A stretch of 20,189 nt of DNA from a bacterium (GCA_029007415.1 JAQXHT010000125.1:1-20189), one strand, 5' to 3'. Counted from the first letter of the stretch, positions 7,023 to 14,604 are shown. Notes: generated from the letters alone by a model not told the origin. Program-made: numbers and translations.

Positions 7023-8180
7023 CTATTTATGTTTTCTAAGTGTCATAACTTTTTGATAAGCTTGATCATAAACATCTAATTGACTTTTATATGTAGTATT
7101 CTCATCAAGTAATTGATTAAGTTGATGTTCTACATTCTGATTTTTTAACTTTTCCTCAGCTAACTCTAATTCTAACTGATTTACTCTAGCATTAAGTTCA
7201 TTATTTTTTGCTTTCAATGTTGAATTTTTTAATGAAGTACTATCACATAAAATATCATTACAGATAGATATTAGAGTTGAGATAATCCCAGGAATATCAT
7301 TAGTTGTTCCACATATTTGATTTATAGTATTCTCATCAAGTACTGTTCCACTCTTGATACTATCTGATAACAATCTTAAAATATTCAAATTAATATTTTG
7401 GTCTTCTCTAACTGTTTTAAATTTATTAATAGTAAAAGCATAATCTCTAGCAACTGCAGGAGTAGCAGAATACTTTTGAGATATATTTATTATATTATTA
7501 AGTATATATTCCTTTTCCGAAAGAGGAAAAAAAGCATTAACTTTATAATCACGATATGAATTATTAATATTAAGCAAATGTGGATAAGTTATTTCTTGCT
7601 TCCTAGCTACTCTATTCATAAATTCATCAAATTTTTCTTTATCATCATATAACCTAGATGTTACTGGAGTATATACATTACCATCATTTATTAAACCTAA
7701 AACTAAGTAATTATTTCTTTTTTTTCTAATAATATAATAATCACATGGATCTGGTATATTTATAGCTTGATATGTTTTTTCATTATCATATTTTATAACA
7801 CAATATATATCATCGCTTCTAATAGATAAATTATCTTTAAAAACAGCTAGTTTTTGATTGATGGAATCAGAAAACATAAAATCAGTACTAATATCATTAT
7901 TAATAAGTAAATTTTTAAATATATATGGTTTTTCTAATACATATTTTAATTTATCATAGTTAGATAAATCTTTATTAAACTTATTAGTCATATTTAAATA
8001 AGAAATATTAAAACCTAATAAATGAGCAATGTTAGCCTCAAAAATTCTAATATTTAATATATCACCATTAGCAAGATAAAAGTTTATTTTATTATTCTTT
8101 ATATCTAATTTTTCAAACCAATTTACACAATTGTTAGCTTTTGCAACAATTTCATTATATTTAGCAATATCAACGCTCAT
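7023..8180 (-). CDS. Coiled-coil protein of unknown function, possible PBECR4-like domain
   Basis: The 385-residue soluble protein has no signal peptide or membrane segment. The N-terminal ~210 residues look like a folded alpha/beta domain. It contains IAHLLGF at residues 51-57, a region with CVIKYD and DYYIIRKK strands, and a later YTPVTS stretch. This order recalls the PBECR4 group of RelE/barnase-like predicted nucleases (xHLLG motif followed by paired strands), but the match is from memory and weak. Residues about 315-375 form a coiled coil rich in Leu, Glu and Asn. The gene is very AT-rich and has its own near-consensus promoter and a GGGGGA site before the ATG. It stands alone between the fem operon and corA. 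Function is unknown; transfer from a mobile element is possible. Confidence 0.6.
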   Translation of the reverse strand: MSVDIAKYNEIVAKANNCVNWFEKLDIKNNKINFYLANGDILNIRIFEANIAHLLGFNISYLNMTNKFNKDLSNYDKLKYVLEKPYIFKNLLINNDISTDFMFSDSINQKLAVFKDNLSIRSDDIYCVIKYDNEKTYQAINIPDPCDYYIIRKKRNNYLVLGLINDGNVYTPVTSRLYDDKEKFDEFMNRVARKQEITYPHLLNINNSYRDYKVNAFFPLSEKEYILNNIINISQKYSATPAVARDYAFTINKFKTVREDQNINLNILRLLSDSIKSGTVLDENTINQICGTTNDIPGIISTLISICNDILCDSTSLKNSTLKAKNNELNARVNQLELELAEEKLKNQNVEHQLNQLLDENTTYKSQLDVYDQAYQKVMTLRKHK

Positions 8181-8205
8181 AATCTTCCCCCTACAAATAT
8201 TGCAT

Positions 8206-8234
8206 ATTATACTATAAAATTCATAATTTGTAAA
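8206..8234 (-). promoter_or_regulatory. Sigma-A-like promoter for the coiled-coil/PBECR4-like gene
   Basis: On the - strand TTTACA (8229-8234), a 17-base spacer and a perfect TATAAT (8206-8211), about 25 bases before the start codon. Confidence 0.7.
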
Positions 8235-8240
8235 TAAGAA

Positions 8241-9185
8241 CTAAAGCATATTTTTCTTTTTAAGAATAATAGCAATTATAATTGATAATAAGAAAGATAT
8301 ACCTAAAAGGAAGAAAAATGAATATGGATTATGAGAAAACTTTCCAAAACTTACATTCATTCCCATAAAGGAAGCTATCATGGTAGGTATTGATATTACA
8401 ATTGTAATACCTGCTAAGAATTTCATGATACCATTTAAATTATTTGAAATAACGGTAGCTACTGTATCTGTAGTACTACTTAGTATTCCTCTATATAAAT
8501 CAGCCATATTGCTAGCTTGACTATTCTCAATAATAGCATCATCTAGTAAATCTTCATCTTCTATATACATTTCTATGACATTGCCTTTTTTTATTTTATC
8601 AAGAACGACACCATTACTTTGTAAAGCAGTAATTATATAAGTTAAACTATTTTCTAATGCTAGTAGATTAACTAATTCTTCATTTTTGGTAGCGGTTAAA
8701 ATCTTACTTTCTGCTGTTTCTATTTTTTTATCTATATCACGTAATGTTTTTAAGTATAAGACTGCTAATCGATAGATAATTTGAATAACAAATCTACTTT
8801 TCTTATAAGTATAAAATTCCTTTACTTTACCACTAGAAAATTCTTCCAAAAATTCATATTTTTGCAATGCTACTGTTACAATATAATCATTTCTCACAAT
8901 TAAAATTGCTAACGGTAAAGTCTTAGTCTCATGCAAACCCTTACTACTATCTTTAACAGGCACATCTAAAAGTAACATCTTAGTACCATCTTCTTCATCT
9001 ATTCTCGGTTTTTCATCATCATCTAAAATACTTATTAAAAAGTCCTTCTTAATACCAAGAGAAGAAGATACTTTTTGTAATTCTTCTTCTGTTGGTTTTT
9101 CTAAATGAACCCAACATCCTATCTCAAAATCATTAAGCCTTCTAAACTCATTAGTATTTAAATCTGTATTATAAATCTTTAGCAT
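8241..9185 (-). CDS. corA: CorA-family divalent cation (Mg2+/Co2+) transporter
   Basis: CorA proteins form pentameric magnesium channels in the cytoplasmic membrane, with a large N-terminal cytoplasmic funnel. The 314-residue protein has the expected layout: an alpha/beta then long-helix cytoplasmic region (about 1-250), membrane helix 1 (about 253-274), the signature Gly-Met-Asn at 275-277, a short external loop and membrane helix 2 (about 288-307), ending in KKKNML. The GMN triplet is intact. The start has GAGGTG five bases upstream, and a near-consensus promoter precedes it. The family also contains Zn2+ and Co2+ transporters, so ion specificity is not certain. Confidence 0.92.
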   Translation of the reverse strand: MLKIYNTDLNTNEFRRLNDFEIGCWVHLEKPTEEELQKVSSSLGIKKDFLISILDDDEKPRIDEEDGTKMLLLDVPVKDSSKGLHETKTLPLAILIVRNDYIVTVALQKYEFLEEFSSGKVKEFYTYKKSRFVIQIIYRLAVLYLKTLRDIDKKIETAESKILTATKNEELVNLLALENSLTYIITALQSNGVVLDKIKKGNVIEMYIEDEDLLDDAIIENSQASNMADLYRGILSSTTDTVATVISNNLNGIMKFLAGITIVISIPTMIASFMGMNVSFGKFSHNPYSFFFLLGISFLLSIIIAIILKKKNML

Positions 9186-9208
9186 ACTCCCACCTCTTTA
9201 TCCACTTC

Positions 9209-9237
9209 ATCATAAAATTTTAAATGACTTTTGTCAA
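9209..9237 (-). promoter_or_regulatory. Sigma-A-like promoter for corA
   Basis: On the - strand a perfect TTGACA (9232-9237), a 17-base spacer and TATGAT (9209-9214). It lies just past the stop of the DUF421 gene, so corA can be transcribed independently. Confidence 0.75.
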
Positions 9238-9247
9238 GCAAAAGAAG

Positions 9248-9952
9248 TTACTCTAAAACTCTGACTTCTTTATTAATATTCTTCTCATAAACTGTCATTT
9301 TTTCTTTGCTATCTAAAATAACCAGAGCTAAAGAACTTATGTCTTTATATTTATTGTTTTTGAGTCTTGTTACTAACCATTCTTCATTTTTACCTATTTC
9401 CTTCAAGTTGTTTATCATTATTTTACCATCTATAACGGCATTACAGCATAATCCTTCATAAGACATTTTTAATTTTATATCTTTTCTTTTAACTGGTTGA
9501 GCATTACTTTTAGGAAGGAAACTAACTTGTCCATTTGCTTCCATAATAGCAAATTCTATTTCACTGAGATTGAAATATCCTTGAATTCTTGCTTCCTGTA
9601 AAAAGTCATTTAAATCTAATTTACTTTTCTTTAAAGCTTTATAGTTTAATTTACCATCTTCTATCAATACCGTTGGACAACCAATCAACAAACGTCTAGC
9701 TAGAATACTTTTATTAGTTAAGAGGGTTATTAAATAGGCAAATATAGCATAAATAGAAATAGCAAATACCCCTTCAAAGAAATCCACTTCATTATTCAAA
9801 GTCATTTCAGCAGCAATAGAACCAATACTTATACCGATAATATAGTCAAAAACATTTAATTGACTTACTTGTTTGCGTCCCATTACTTTAGAAAGTATAA
9901 ATAATACTATTATTGATGTAATACCTTTTCCTAAAATTAATAAATATCCCAT
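9248..9952 (-). CDS. DUF421/YetF-like membrane protein
   Basis: The 234-residue protein has three N-terminal membrane helices (about residues 2-22, 34-51, 57-78) and a cytoplasmic C-terminal domain, as in YetF/YrbG-type DUF421 proteins. Family hallmarks are MGRKQVSQLNVFDYIIGIS after the first helix and GCPTVLIEDGKL with LNDFLQEARIQG in the soluble part. The role of the family is poorly defined. The start at 9952 was chosen over the ATG four codons earlier because GGTGAT lies at the right distance before it. It follows fhs by about 33 bases with no clear promoter or terminator between, so it may be co-transcribed with fhs. Confidence 0.85.
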   Translation of the reverse strand: MGYLLILGKGITSIIVLFILSKVMGRKQVSQLNVFDYIIGISIGSIAAEMTLNNEVDFFEGVFAISIYAIFAYLITLLTNKSILARRLLIGCPTVLIEDGKLNYKALKKSKLDLNDFLQEARIQGYFNLSEIEFAIMEANGQVSFLPKSNAQPVKRKDIKLKMSYEGLCCNAVIDGKIMINNLKEIGKNEEWLVTRLKNNKYKDISSLALVILDSKEKMTVYEKNINKEVRVLE

Positions 9953-9985
9953 ATTAATCACCATTATTAGTATGTTTTTATTTAT

Positions 9986-11581
9986 TTAGAAAATACCTAT
10001 TATTTTATCATTAACAACATCTATTTGTTCATAATTTGGATTCGTTGGTAATCCTGGCATTGTTACTATTTTTCCCAATAGAATAGTAATAAAACCTGCT
10101 CCATTATTTATAACAATATCTTCTACTGTCAACAAGTTATCTTTAGGAAAACCTAATTTTTTAGCATCATCTGAAATTGAATACTGTGTTTTAGCAACAC
10201 AAATTGGAAGATATTCTAAACCTAGTTTCTTAATTAATTTTAATTGCTCCAGAGCTTTTTCTTTATAAATTATTTCCTTTGCATGATATACTTTTTCTCC
10301 CAAAATATTTAACTTTTCTCTTACAGTCATTTTATCAGTAAGAAGTGGTACAAAATTATTTTGTTCTTTGATTAGTTCTCTTACTTTACACGCAAAATCT
10401 ATTGCTCCTTCACTCCCCTTTGCATAACTATCAGTTAGAGTAAATTGACAATTTGCTTCTTCCACAAATTTTTTTAATTTATCAATATATGAAGAGTCAT
10501 CCGTAGTGAAATGATTACAACAAACTATTATTGGTACACTGTAGTTAGAAAGATGTTCAAGGTGCGCTTCTATATTAGAAAGACCTTTAGTAAAGTCACC
10601 TTCCCCTTGATATAATATTGATCTAATCGTTACTACTAATACAACAGCATCTGGTTTTTCATTTGCTATATTACAAAATAAATTCATAAATTTTTCTGCA
10701 CCTAAATCTGCGCCAAAACCAGCTTCTGTTATTACATAATCAGATAAAGAAAGAGCTAGTTTTAATGAAGTAACACTACTCGTTCCGTGTGCTATATTAG
10801 CGAATGGTCCACCATGAATAAAAGCTGGGGTTCCTTCTAGTGTTTGAACAAGATTTGGAAGAAAAGCATCTTTTAGTAAAGCAGTTAGAGCTCCTTCTAG
10901 TTTTAAATCACTAGCTAATATTGGTTTATCATCACTAGTAAGACCCAGTAATAAATTACCAAGTCGTTTTTTTAAATCCATAAGAGAATTAGCTAAACAA
11001 AAAGTAGCCATTATTTCACTAGCTGATGTAATTGTATAATGGTCAGTATATTTTTCTTTATTACAGGTAAATTCAATGTTTCTTAAACTCCTGTCATTCA
11101 TATCAACAGCACGTTTAAATAGTATCTTTGAAAAGCCTAACTTATTACCTTTTTCAATATGATTATATATTGCTGCACTAACTAAGTCACTGCAAGAAGT
11201 TATTGCATGAAAATCGCCAGTAAAATGTAGGTTTATATCAGTCATAGGTACAACTTGACTATAACCTCCACCAGTAGCTCCTCCTTTAAGTCCAAAAACA
11301 GGGCCAAGTGATGGTTCTCTTAATGCTAAGGAAACATTTTCTCCTAGCTTAGCAAAAGCATCGGCTAAACCTATACTGACTGTTGTTTTCCCTTCTCCAT
11401 ATGGAGTGGGACTCATTGCTGTTACTAAGATTAGTTTTCCTCTTTTTTCTGTAGCATTATGAATTACCTTAGCTTTATCTTTTCCATATAGTATTAAATC
11501 ATCATCATTTAAACCCAACTTTGCTGCTACTTTTTGAATTGGTAAAGATTTATATTGGTCACATATTTCTATATCTGTCAT
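9986..11581 (-). CDS. fhs: Formate-tetrahydrofolate ligase
   Basis: This enzyme makes 10-formyltetrahydrofolate from formate, tetrahydrofolate and ATP, feeding purine synthesis and formyl-Met-tRNA. At 531 residues it is slightly shorter than the usual ~555. The N-terminal region matches the family, with the nucleotide-binding TPYGEGKTT at residues 59-67, followed by REPSLGPVFGLKGGATGGG, the INLHFTGDFHAI stretch and EAGFGADLGAEKF. The C-terminus TMPGLPTNPN is also typical. The ATG at 11581 was chosen because GGAG is 10 bases upstream; a GTG three codons earlier is too close to it. An extended -10 promoter precedes it. Confidence 0.95.
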   Translation of the reverse strand: MTDIEICDQYKSLPIQKVAAKLGLNDDDLILYGKDKAKVIHNATEKRGKLILVTAMSPTPYGEGKTTVSIGLADAFAKLGENVSLALREPSLGPVFGLKGGATGGGYSQVVPMTDINLHFTGDFHAITSCSDLVSAAIYNHIEKGNKLGFSKILFKRAVDMNDRSLRNIEFTCNKEKYTDHYTITSASEIMATFCLANSLMDLKKRLGNLLLGLTSDDKPILASDLKLEGALTALLKDAFLPNLVQTLEGTPAFIHGGPFANIAHGTSSVTSLKLALSLSDYVITEAGFGADLGAEKFMNLFCNIANEKPDAVVLVVTIRSILYQGEGDFTKGLSNIEAHLEHLSNYSVPIIVCCNHFTTDDSSYIDKLKKFVEEANCQFTLTDSYAKGSEGAIDFACKVRELIKEQNNFVPLLTDKMTVREKLNILGEKVYHAKEIIYKEKALEQLKLIKKLGLEYLPICVAKTQYSISDDAKKLGFPKDNLLTVEDIVINNGAGFITILLGKIVTMPGLPTNPNYEQIDVVNDKIIGIF

Positions 11582-11607
11582 TAATATCACTCTCCGTTTA
11601 CAGAACT

Positions 11608-11636
11608 ATTGTAGCATAAAAATAAATTTTTTTAAA
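11608..11636 (-). promoter_or_regulatory. Extended -10 promoter for fhs
   Basis: On the - strand TTTAAA (11631-11636), a 17-base spacer ending in TGC, and TACAAT (11608-11613). The first dyad of the repeat element starts 3 bases upstream of the -35, a position where a regulator could act. Confidence 0.55.
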
Positions 11637-11638
11637 TT

Positions 11639-11745
11639 ATGCCAATTTTGCAAATTCAGGCATAAAAATTGCCGAATTTTGCATTTTCAGGGGTAGCCAG
11701 CGCCATTTTCGGCTAAAAATAGGGCTGAATTTGCAATTTTCCCCT
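11639..11745. repeat. Dyad-rich intergenic repeat element between fhs and the adhesin gene
   Basis: The 224-base gap between divergent genes holds a cluster of related repeats with more G and C than its surroundings. Two 25-bp dyads are centred on TTGCAA: 11639-11663 (ATGCC...GGCAT) and 11721-11745 (AGGG...CCCT). Their TTGCAAATTCAG cores (11648-11659 and, inverted, 11725-11736) match perfectly. A direct repeat pairs 11641-11660 with 11671-11691 (GCC[G]AATTTTGCA..TTCAGG). A hairpin can form between 11649-11662 and 11670-11683, and a smaller one between 11694-11698 and 11711-11715. No open frame of note is present. Downstream to 11805 I see only a weak promoter-like TTGCAT/TATTGT and the strong AAGGAGGG site of the adhesin. 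Confidence 0.7.
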
Positions 11746-11805
11746 TTTGCATTTCAAATTGTAGTTGTGTTATTGTAAAAACCGTTAAGAAAAAGGAGGG
11801 AATTT

Positions 11806-13269
11806 ATGAAAAAAATATTATTATTCTTAACATTAACAAGTGTATTTTTTATCTGTAATACCACTAAAGTCTATGCTAAAACCAATACTTTCTATGAAGG
11901 AGAATATATTGATGGTATATATATGGTGAGATATGATAAAAGTACAAAAATGAAACATTACCAGAAAGCTAGATTTTACAAAAGTTCAACAGATAATTCT
12001 ATTGCTTATTGCTTAGAGCCTTTCAAAGTTTTTCAGCCCAGCAATAACACTTATGATGGAATGATATCACAGGCAAGTTATGATAGTAACACTTGGCAGC
12101 GAGTAACAGATTTAGTTAACTTTGGATACCTTTATAAAGATCATACTGACCCTAAATGGTATGCCATAACACAAATGATGATTTGGGAAACAGTAGATAA
12201 AAATAATGAATTTTATTTTACTGATACTTTAAACGGTAATAGAGTTAATATTTTTACTGAAGAAAAAAATGAGATTGAAAGATTGATTAGTGATAGTAAA
12301 AAAACACCTAGTTTTGCTAATAACAGATATAATTCACTAATCGGAAAAACAATAACAATAACTGATACTAATGGAATATTAAAGAATTTTACCACTATAA
12401 AAGATAATGAAAGCAATTTAACTGAAAATACTTTTTCTATTAAAAGAAATCATTCTGTCTGCCATACCCAAATTTTCTATAGTAATTATGGTTTAGGAAG
12501 AGATAGAGCTTTATACTATGCAAATGGTATTTCACAACGATTAGTAAGTATCGGTTCCAGTAAACCGATGGAGGTACCAGTTACTTTCTGTTTTTATCAA
12601 TTAAAATTAAATCTAACTAAGATTGATAAAGATACGAAAGAATTCAAAGGTCAAGGCGAAGCTGATTTAAAAGGAACTATCTTTACTTTATATAATAGTA
12701 AAAAAGAAAAAGTCACTGATATAACATTCAATGATGAAGGAAAAGCAGAAATAGTTGGGGAAGGTGACAAATCATTTATTGATTTTGGTACTTATTATTT
12801 ACAAGAAACTAAAGCTGGAACTGGTTATATTAAAGATGATACCTTCTATGAAATTACATTTGATGAAAATAATACTACTATAAATAAAGTCTTAGAAAAT
12901 GAAGTTATTAAAGGTAAGATAATTATTGAAAAAAGTTATGGCGATAAGCAATTAATGCAAAGTGAAAAAGATGTCACTTTTGAAATTTATAATAAAGATA
13001 AGGAACTGGTAAAAACTATCACAACAGATGAAAATGGTTTAGCTAGTATTGAATTACCATACGGTCACTATACTATCAAACAAAAAACTACTACTGAGGG
13101 TTACAGTAAAGTAGAACCATTTGAAGTATTTATTAAAGAAAAACAAGATTATAAATATAAAATATATGATTATAAAGATGAAGAACCTAAGAAAGAAGAA
13201 ATTATAATCGTTGATGTACCAAACACTTATGTTAGTATTCCTCTTGCTTTATTAGGAAGCGCAATTTAA
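11806..13269 (+). CDS. Thioester-domain (TQxA-type) surface adhesin with two Cna_B-like domains
   Basis: The 487-residue protein has a signal peptide (about 1-24, ending VYA). A thioester domain follows, with the expected bond-forming Cys69 (AYCLEP) and Gln123 (ITQMMIWE). Such domains attach covalently to host or surface amines. Two Cna_B/SpaA-like domains follow. In the first (about 266-362), Lys272 and Glu334 (LQETKAGTGY) fit an internal isopeptide. The second (about 370-460) has Lys376 but Gln426 where the catalytic Glu is expected (IKQKTTTEGY). The C-terminus has a sorting-type motif VPNTY (471-475), then only 12 hydrophobic residues and a stop, with no basic tail. AAGGAGGG precedes the ATG. 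It overlaps the sortase gene (TAATG), suggesting that enzyme is dedicated to it. Confidence 0.85.
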   Translation: MKKILLFLTLTSVFFICNTTKVYAKTNTFYEGEYIDGIYMVRYDKSTKMKHYQKARFYKSSTDNSIAYCLEPFKVFQPSNNTYDGMISQASYDSNTWQRVTDLVNFGYLYKDHTDPKWYAITQMMIWETVDKNNEFYFTDTLNGNRVNIFTEEKNEIERLISDSKKTPSFANNRYNSLIGKTITITDTNGILKNFTTIKDNESNLTENTFSIKRNHSVCHTQIFYSNYGLGRDRALYYANGISQRLVSIGSSKPMEVPVTFCFYQLKLNLTKIDKDTKEFKGQGEADLKGTIFTLYNSKKEKVTDITFNDEGKAEIVGEGDKSFIDFGTYYLQETKAGTGYIKDDTFYEITFDENNTTINKVLENEVIKGKIIIEKSYGDKQLMQSEKDVTFEIYNKDKELVKTITTDENGLASIELPYGHYTIKQKTTTEGYSKVEPFEVFIKEKQDYKYKIYDYKDEEPKKEEIIIVDVPNTYVSIPLALLGSAI

Positions 13270-13829
13270 TGAAAAGAAAGCTTACATTTCTTCTTAGTGC
13301 ATATATAATTTTCTGTTTTATAATTTATCAAGATAATACCCATACTACTAAGTCTAAAATTATTAAAATTGAAAATATAGAAAGAGTAGAAAATACTGCT
13401 AGACAAATAAATAGCAATATAAATGTAGAAAATGATAATGATGACAACATTCTTGCAACTCTAACAATTGATAAGATTAATCTCAAAGAAAACATTTATA
13501 ATATCAATGATAAGAGAAATAATGTTGAAGAACATATAACTATTCTAAATAAATCGGAGTTAAATAATGAATCATTAATTATTCTAGCAGCACATTCTGG
13601 TAATGGTAAAATTGCTTATTTCAATCGACTTGATGAGTTAAAAGAAAATGATAAAATTAAGCTATCTATCAATAATAAAGAATTAACGTATAAAGTTAAA
13701 AGGATAGAAGAACAAGATAAAACTGGTAAAATTGAAGTTGTAAAATCTAGTAATGAACAATTAATTCTAACTACTTGTAGTAAGAATGATAGTTCTAAAC
13801 AATTAGTAATTTATAATCAAAAAATATAG
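13269..13829 (+). CDS. Small sortase-family transpeptidase
   Basis: The 186-residue protein has one N-terminal membrane anchor (about residues 5-20) and a short linker. The sortase barrel follows, with His109 in ILAAHSGNGKIAYFNRLDEL and Cys170 in LILTTCSKND. Sortases cleave a sorting motif in secreted proteins and join them to the wall or to each other. The usual catalytic Arg, eight residues after the Cys in SrtA-type enzymes, is Gln178 here (SSKQLVIY). The ATG shares a base with the adhesin stop, with AGGA 11 bases upstream, so translation is coupled. The substrate is presumably the adjacent adhesin. The class within the sortase family is uncertain. Confidence 0.85.
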   Translation: MKRKLTFLLSAYIIFCFIIYQDNTHTTKSKIIKIENIERVENTARQINSNINVENDNDDNILATLTIDKINLKENIYNINDKRNNVEEHITILNKSELNNESLIILAAHSGNGKIAYFNRLDELKENDKIKLSINNKELTYKVKRIEEQDKTGKIEVVKSSNEQLILTTCSKNDSSKQLVIYNQKI

Positions 13830-13849
13830 ACGAACTGGTCTATATTTTA
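13821..13849. terminator. Bidirectional terminator between sortase and convergent membrane gene
   Basis: A perfect 11-bp stem (AAAATATAGAC with GTCTATATTTT) around a 6-base loop overlaps the stop codons of both convergent genes. T-rich tracts follow on both strands. Confidence 0.8.
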
Positions 13850-14194
13850 TTTGGTATATCCTTTCTTTTGATAGATTTTCCCCACTATAGAATAGCTACT
13901 TAATATTAATATTATAGTTAAAAAACATCCTATTAATATTTCTAGTAAGAAATTATCAGTAAGTCCCATAACAGTTACAACAACCGCTATATCAAAAGAA
14001 CTAACAAGGCTAACTATATTAAGTAGTTTTTTATAGTTAACTTTCTTTAAGTTTAAATTGTATCTATTAAGCAAATATGTAACTTCTACTGGTCGTTTAT
14101 AACTTTTTCCTTTTTTATATTTTCTAACAAGTATTAATTCATAAATTAAAAATACAACGATAAAAGTTAATAAAAATATTATTACTTCTGTCAT
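13847..14194 (-). CDS. Small membrane protein of unknown function
   Basis: The 115-residue protein has three predicted membrane segments (about residues 2-22, 62-79 and 83-105). A basic cytoplasmic-type segment between the first two contains PVEVTYLLNRYNLNLKKVNYKKLLN. No family was recognised by name. The polar, regular loop looks conserved rather than random. The start has GGTGAT five bases upstream. It lies just downstream of rplQ on the same strand but behind a terminator and with its own extended -10 promoter, so it is probably not part of the ribosomal operon. Confidence 0.7.
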   Translation of the reverse strand: MTEVIIFLLTFIVVFLIYELILVRKYKKGKSYKRPVEVTYLLNRYNLNLKKVNYKKLLNIVSLVSSFDIAVVVTVMGLTDNFLLEILIGCFLTIILILSSYSIVGKIYQKKGYTK

Positions 14195-14222
14195 TCAATA
14201 TCACCATACCATTTCCAACAAT

Positions 14223-14231
14223 AGTATAACA
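14223..14231 (-). promoter_or_regulatory. Extended -10 promoter for the small membrane protein gene
   Basis: On the - strand TGT-TATACT, a TGN-extended -10 with no convincing -35. It lies between the rplQ terminator and the start codon. Confidence 0.4.
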
Positions 14232-14240
14232 AATATAGAC

Positions 14241-14266
14241 AAAAAAAAGAAGACTAAGCTTCTTCT
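14241..14266 (-). terminator. Terminator of the spc/alpha ribosomal cluster
   Basis: On the - strand a 6-bp stem (AGAAGA with TCTTCT) with a 7-base loop includes the rplQ stop codon and is followed by eight U. It is short, but the U-run is strong. Confidence 0.7.
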
Positions 14267-14604
14267 ACTAATTTTAAGATAACAGTTAAAGCTCCGTCTC
14301 CACGACGTTCACCTAACTTAATGATTTGTGTATATCCACCGTTACGGTTAGCATAACGAGGAGCTAATTCGTTGAACACTTTCTCAACCACTTTTTTATC
14401 ATTGTGAAGAAAAGCTAAAGCTCTTCTACGTGAACCTAAGTCACCTTTCTTACCACAAGTAATCATTCTTTCAGCCATTTTTCTTACTTCTTTTGCTCTT
14501 GTTTCAGTAGTTTCAATTTGCTCATTCATAATTAATTGTTTTGTAAGAGTTGCTAACATACTACGTCTATGTTTATTATCAACACCTAATTTTCTATATG
14601 CCAT
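14254..14604 (-). CDS. rplQ: 50S ribosomal protein L17
   Basis: L17 is a large-subunit protein near the peptide exit tunnel. The 116 residues match bacterial L17 throughout: MAYRKLGVDNKHRRSML at the start, TTETRAKEVRKMAERMIT in the middle and YTQIIKLGERRGDGA near the end. The ATG has AGAAGGAGG upstream. It is the last gene of the alpha cluster, 12 bases after rpoA, and its stop lies inside the terminator hairpin. Confidence 0.97.
   Translation of the reverse strand: MAYRKLGVDNKHRRSMLATLTKQLIMNEQIETTETRAKEVRKMAERMITCGKKGDLGSRRRALAFLHNDKKVVEKVFNELAPRYANRNGGYTQIIKLGERRGDGALTVILKLVEEA

Noticed and set aside
9986..11590. fhs starting from GTG at 11590
   Set aside because: That codon is only two bases after GGAG; the ATG at 11581 has normal spacing.
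11582..11805. Folate (THF) riboswitch or CRISPR array in the fhs/adhesin gap
   Set aside because: The fhs leader is only about 20 bases past its likely transcription start, too short for a riboswitch. The repeats are imperfect, mixed in orientation and lack regular unique spacers, so it is not CRISPR.
12213..12416. Open - strand frame inside the adhesin gene
   Set aside because: No ribosome binding site and fully contained in a well-supported gene on the other strand.
13261..13300. Read-through of the adhesin stop to supply the missing anchor tail
   Set aside because: Reading through TAA meets TGA at once and then a non-hydrophobic stretch, so read-through in the same frame would not give a membrane anchor.
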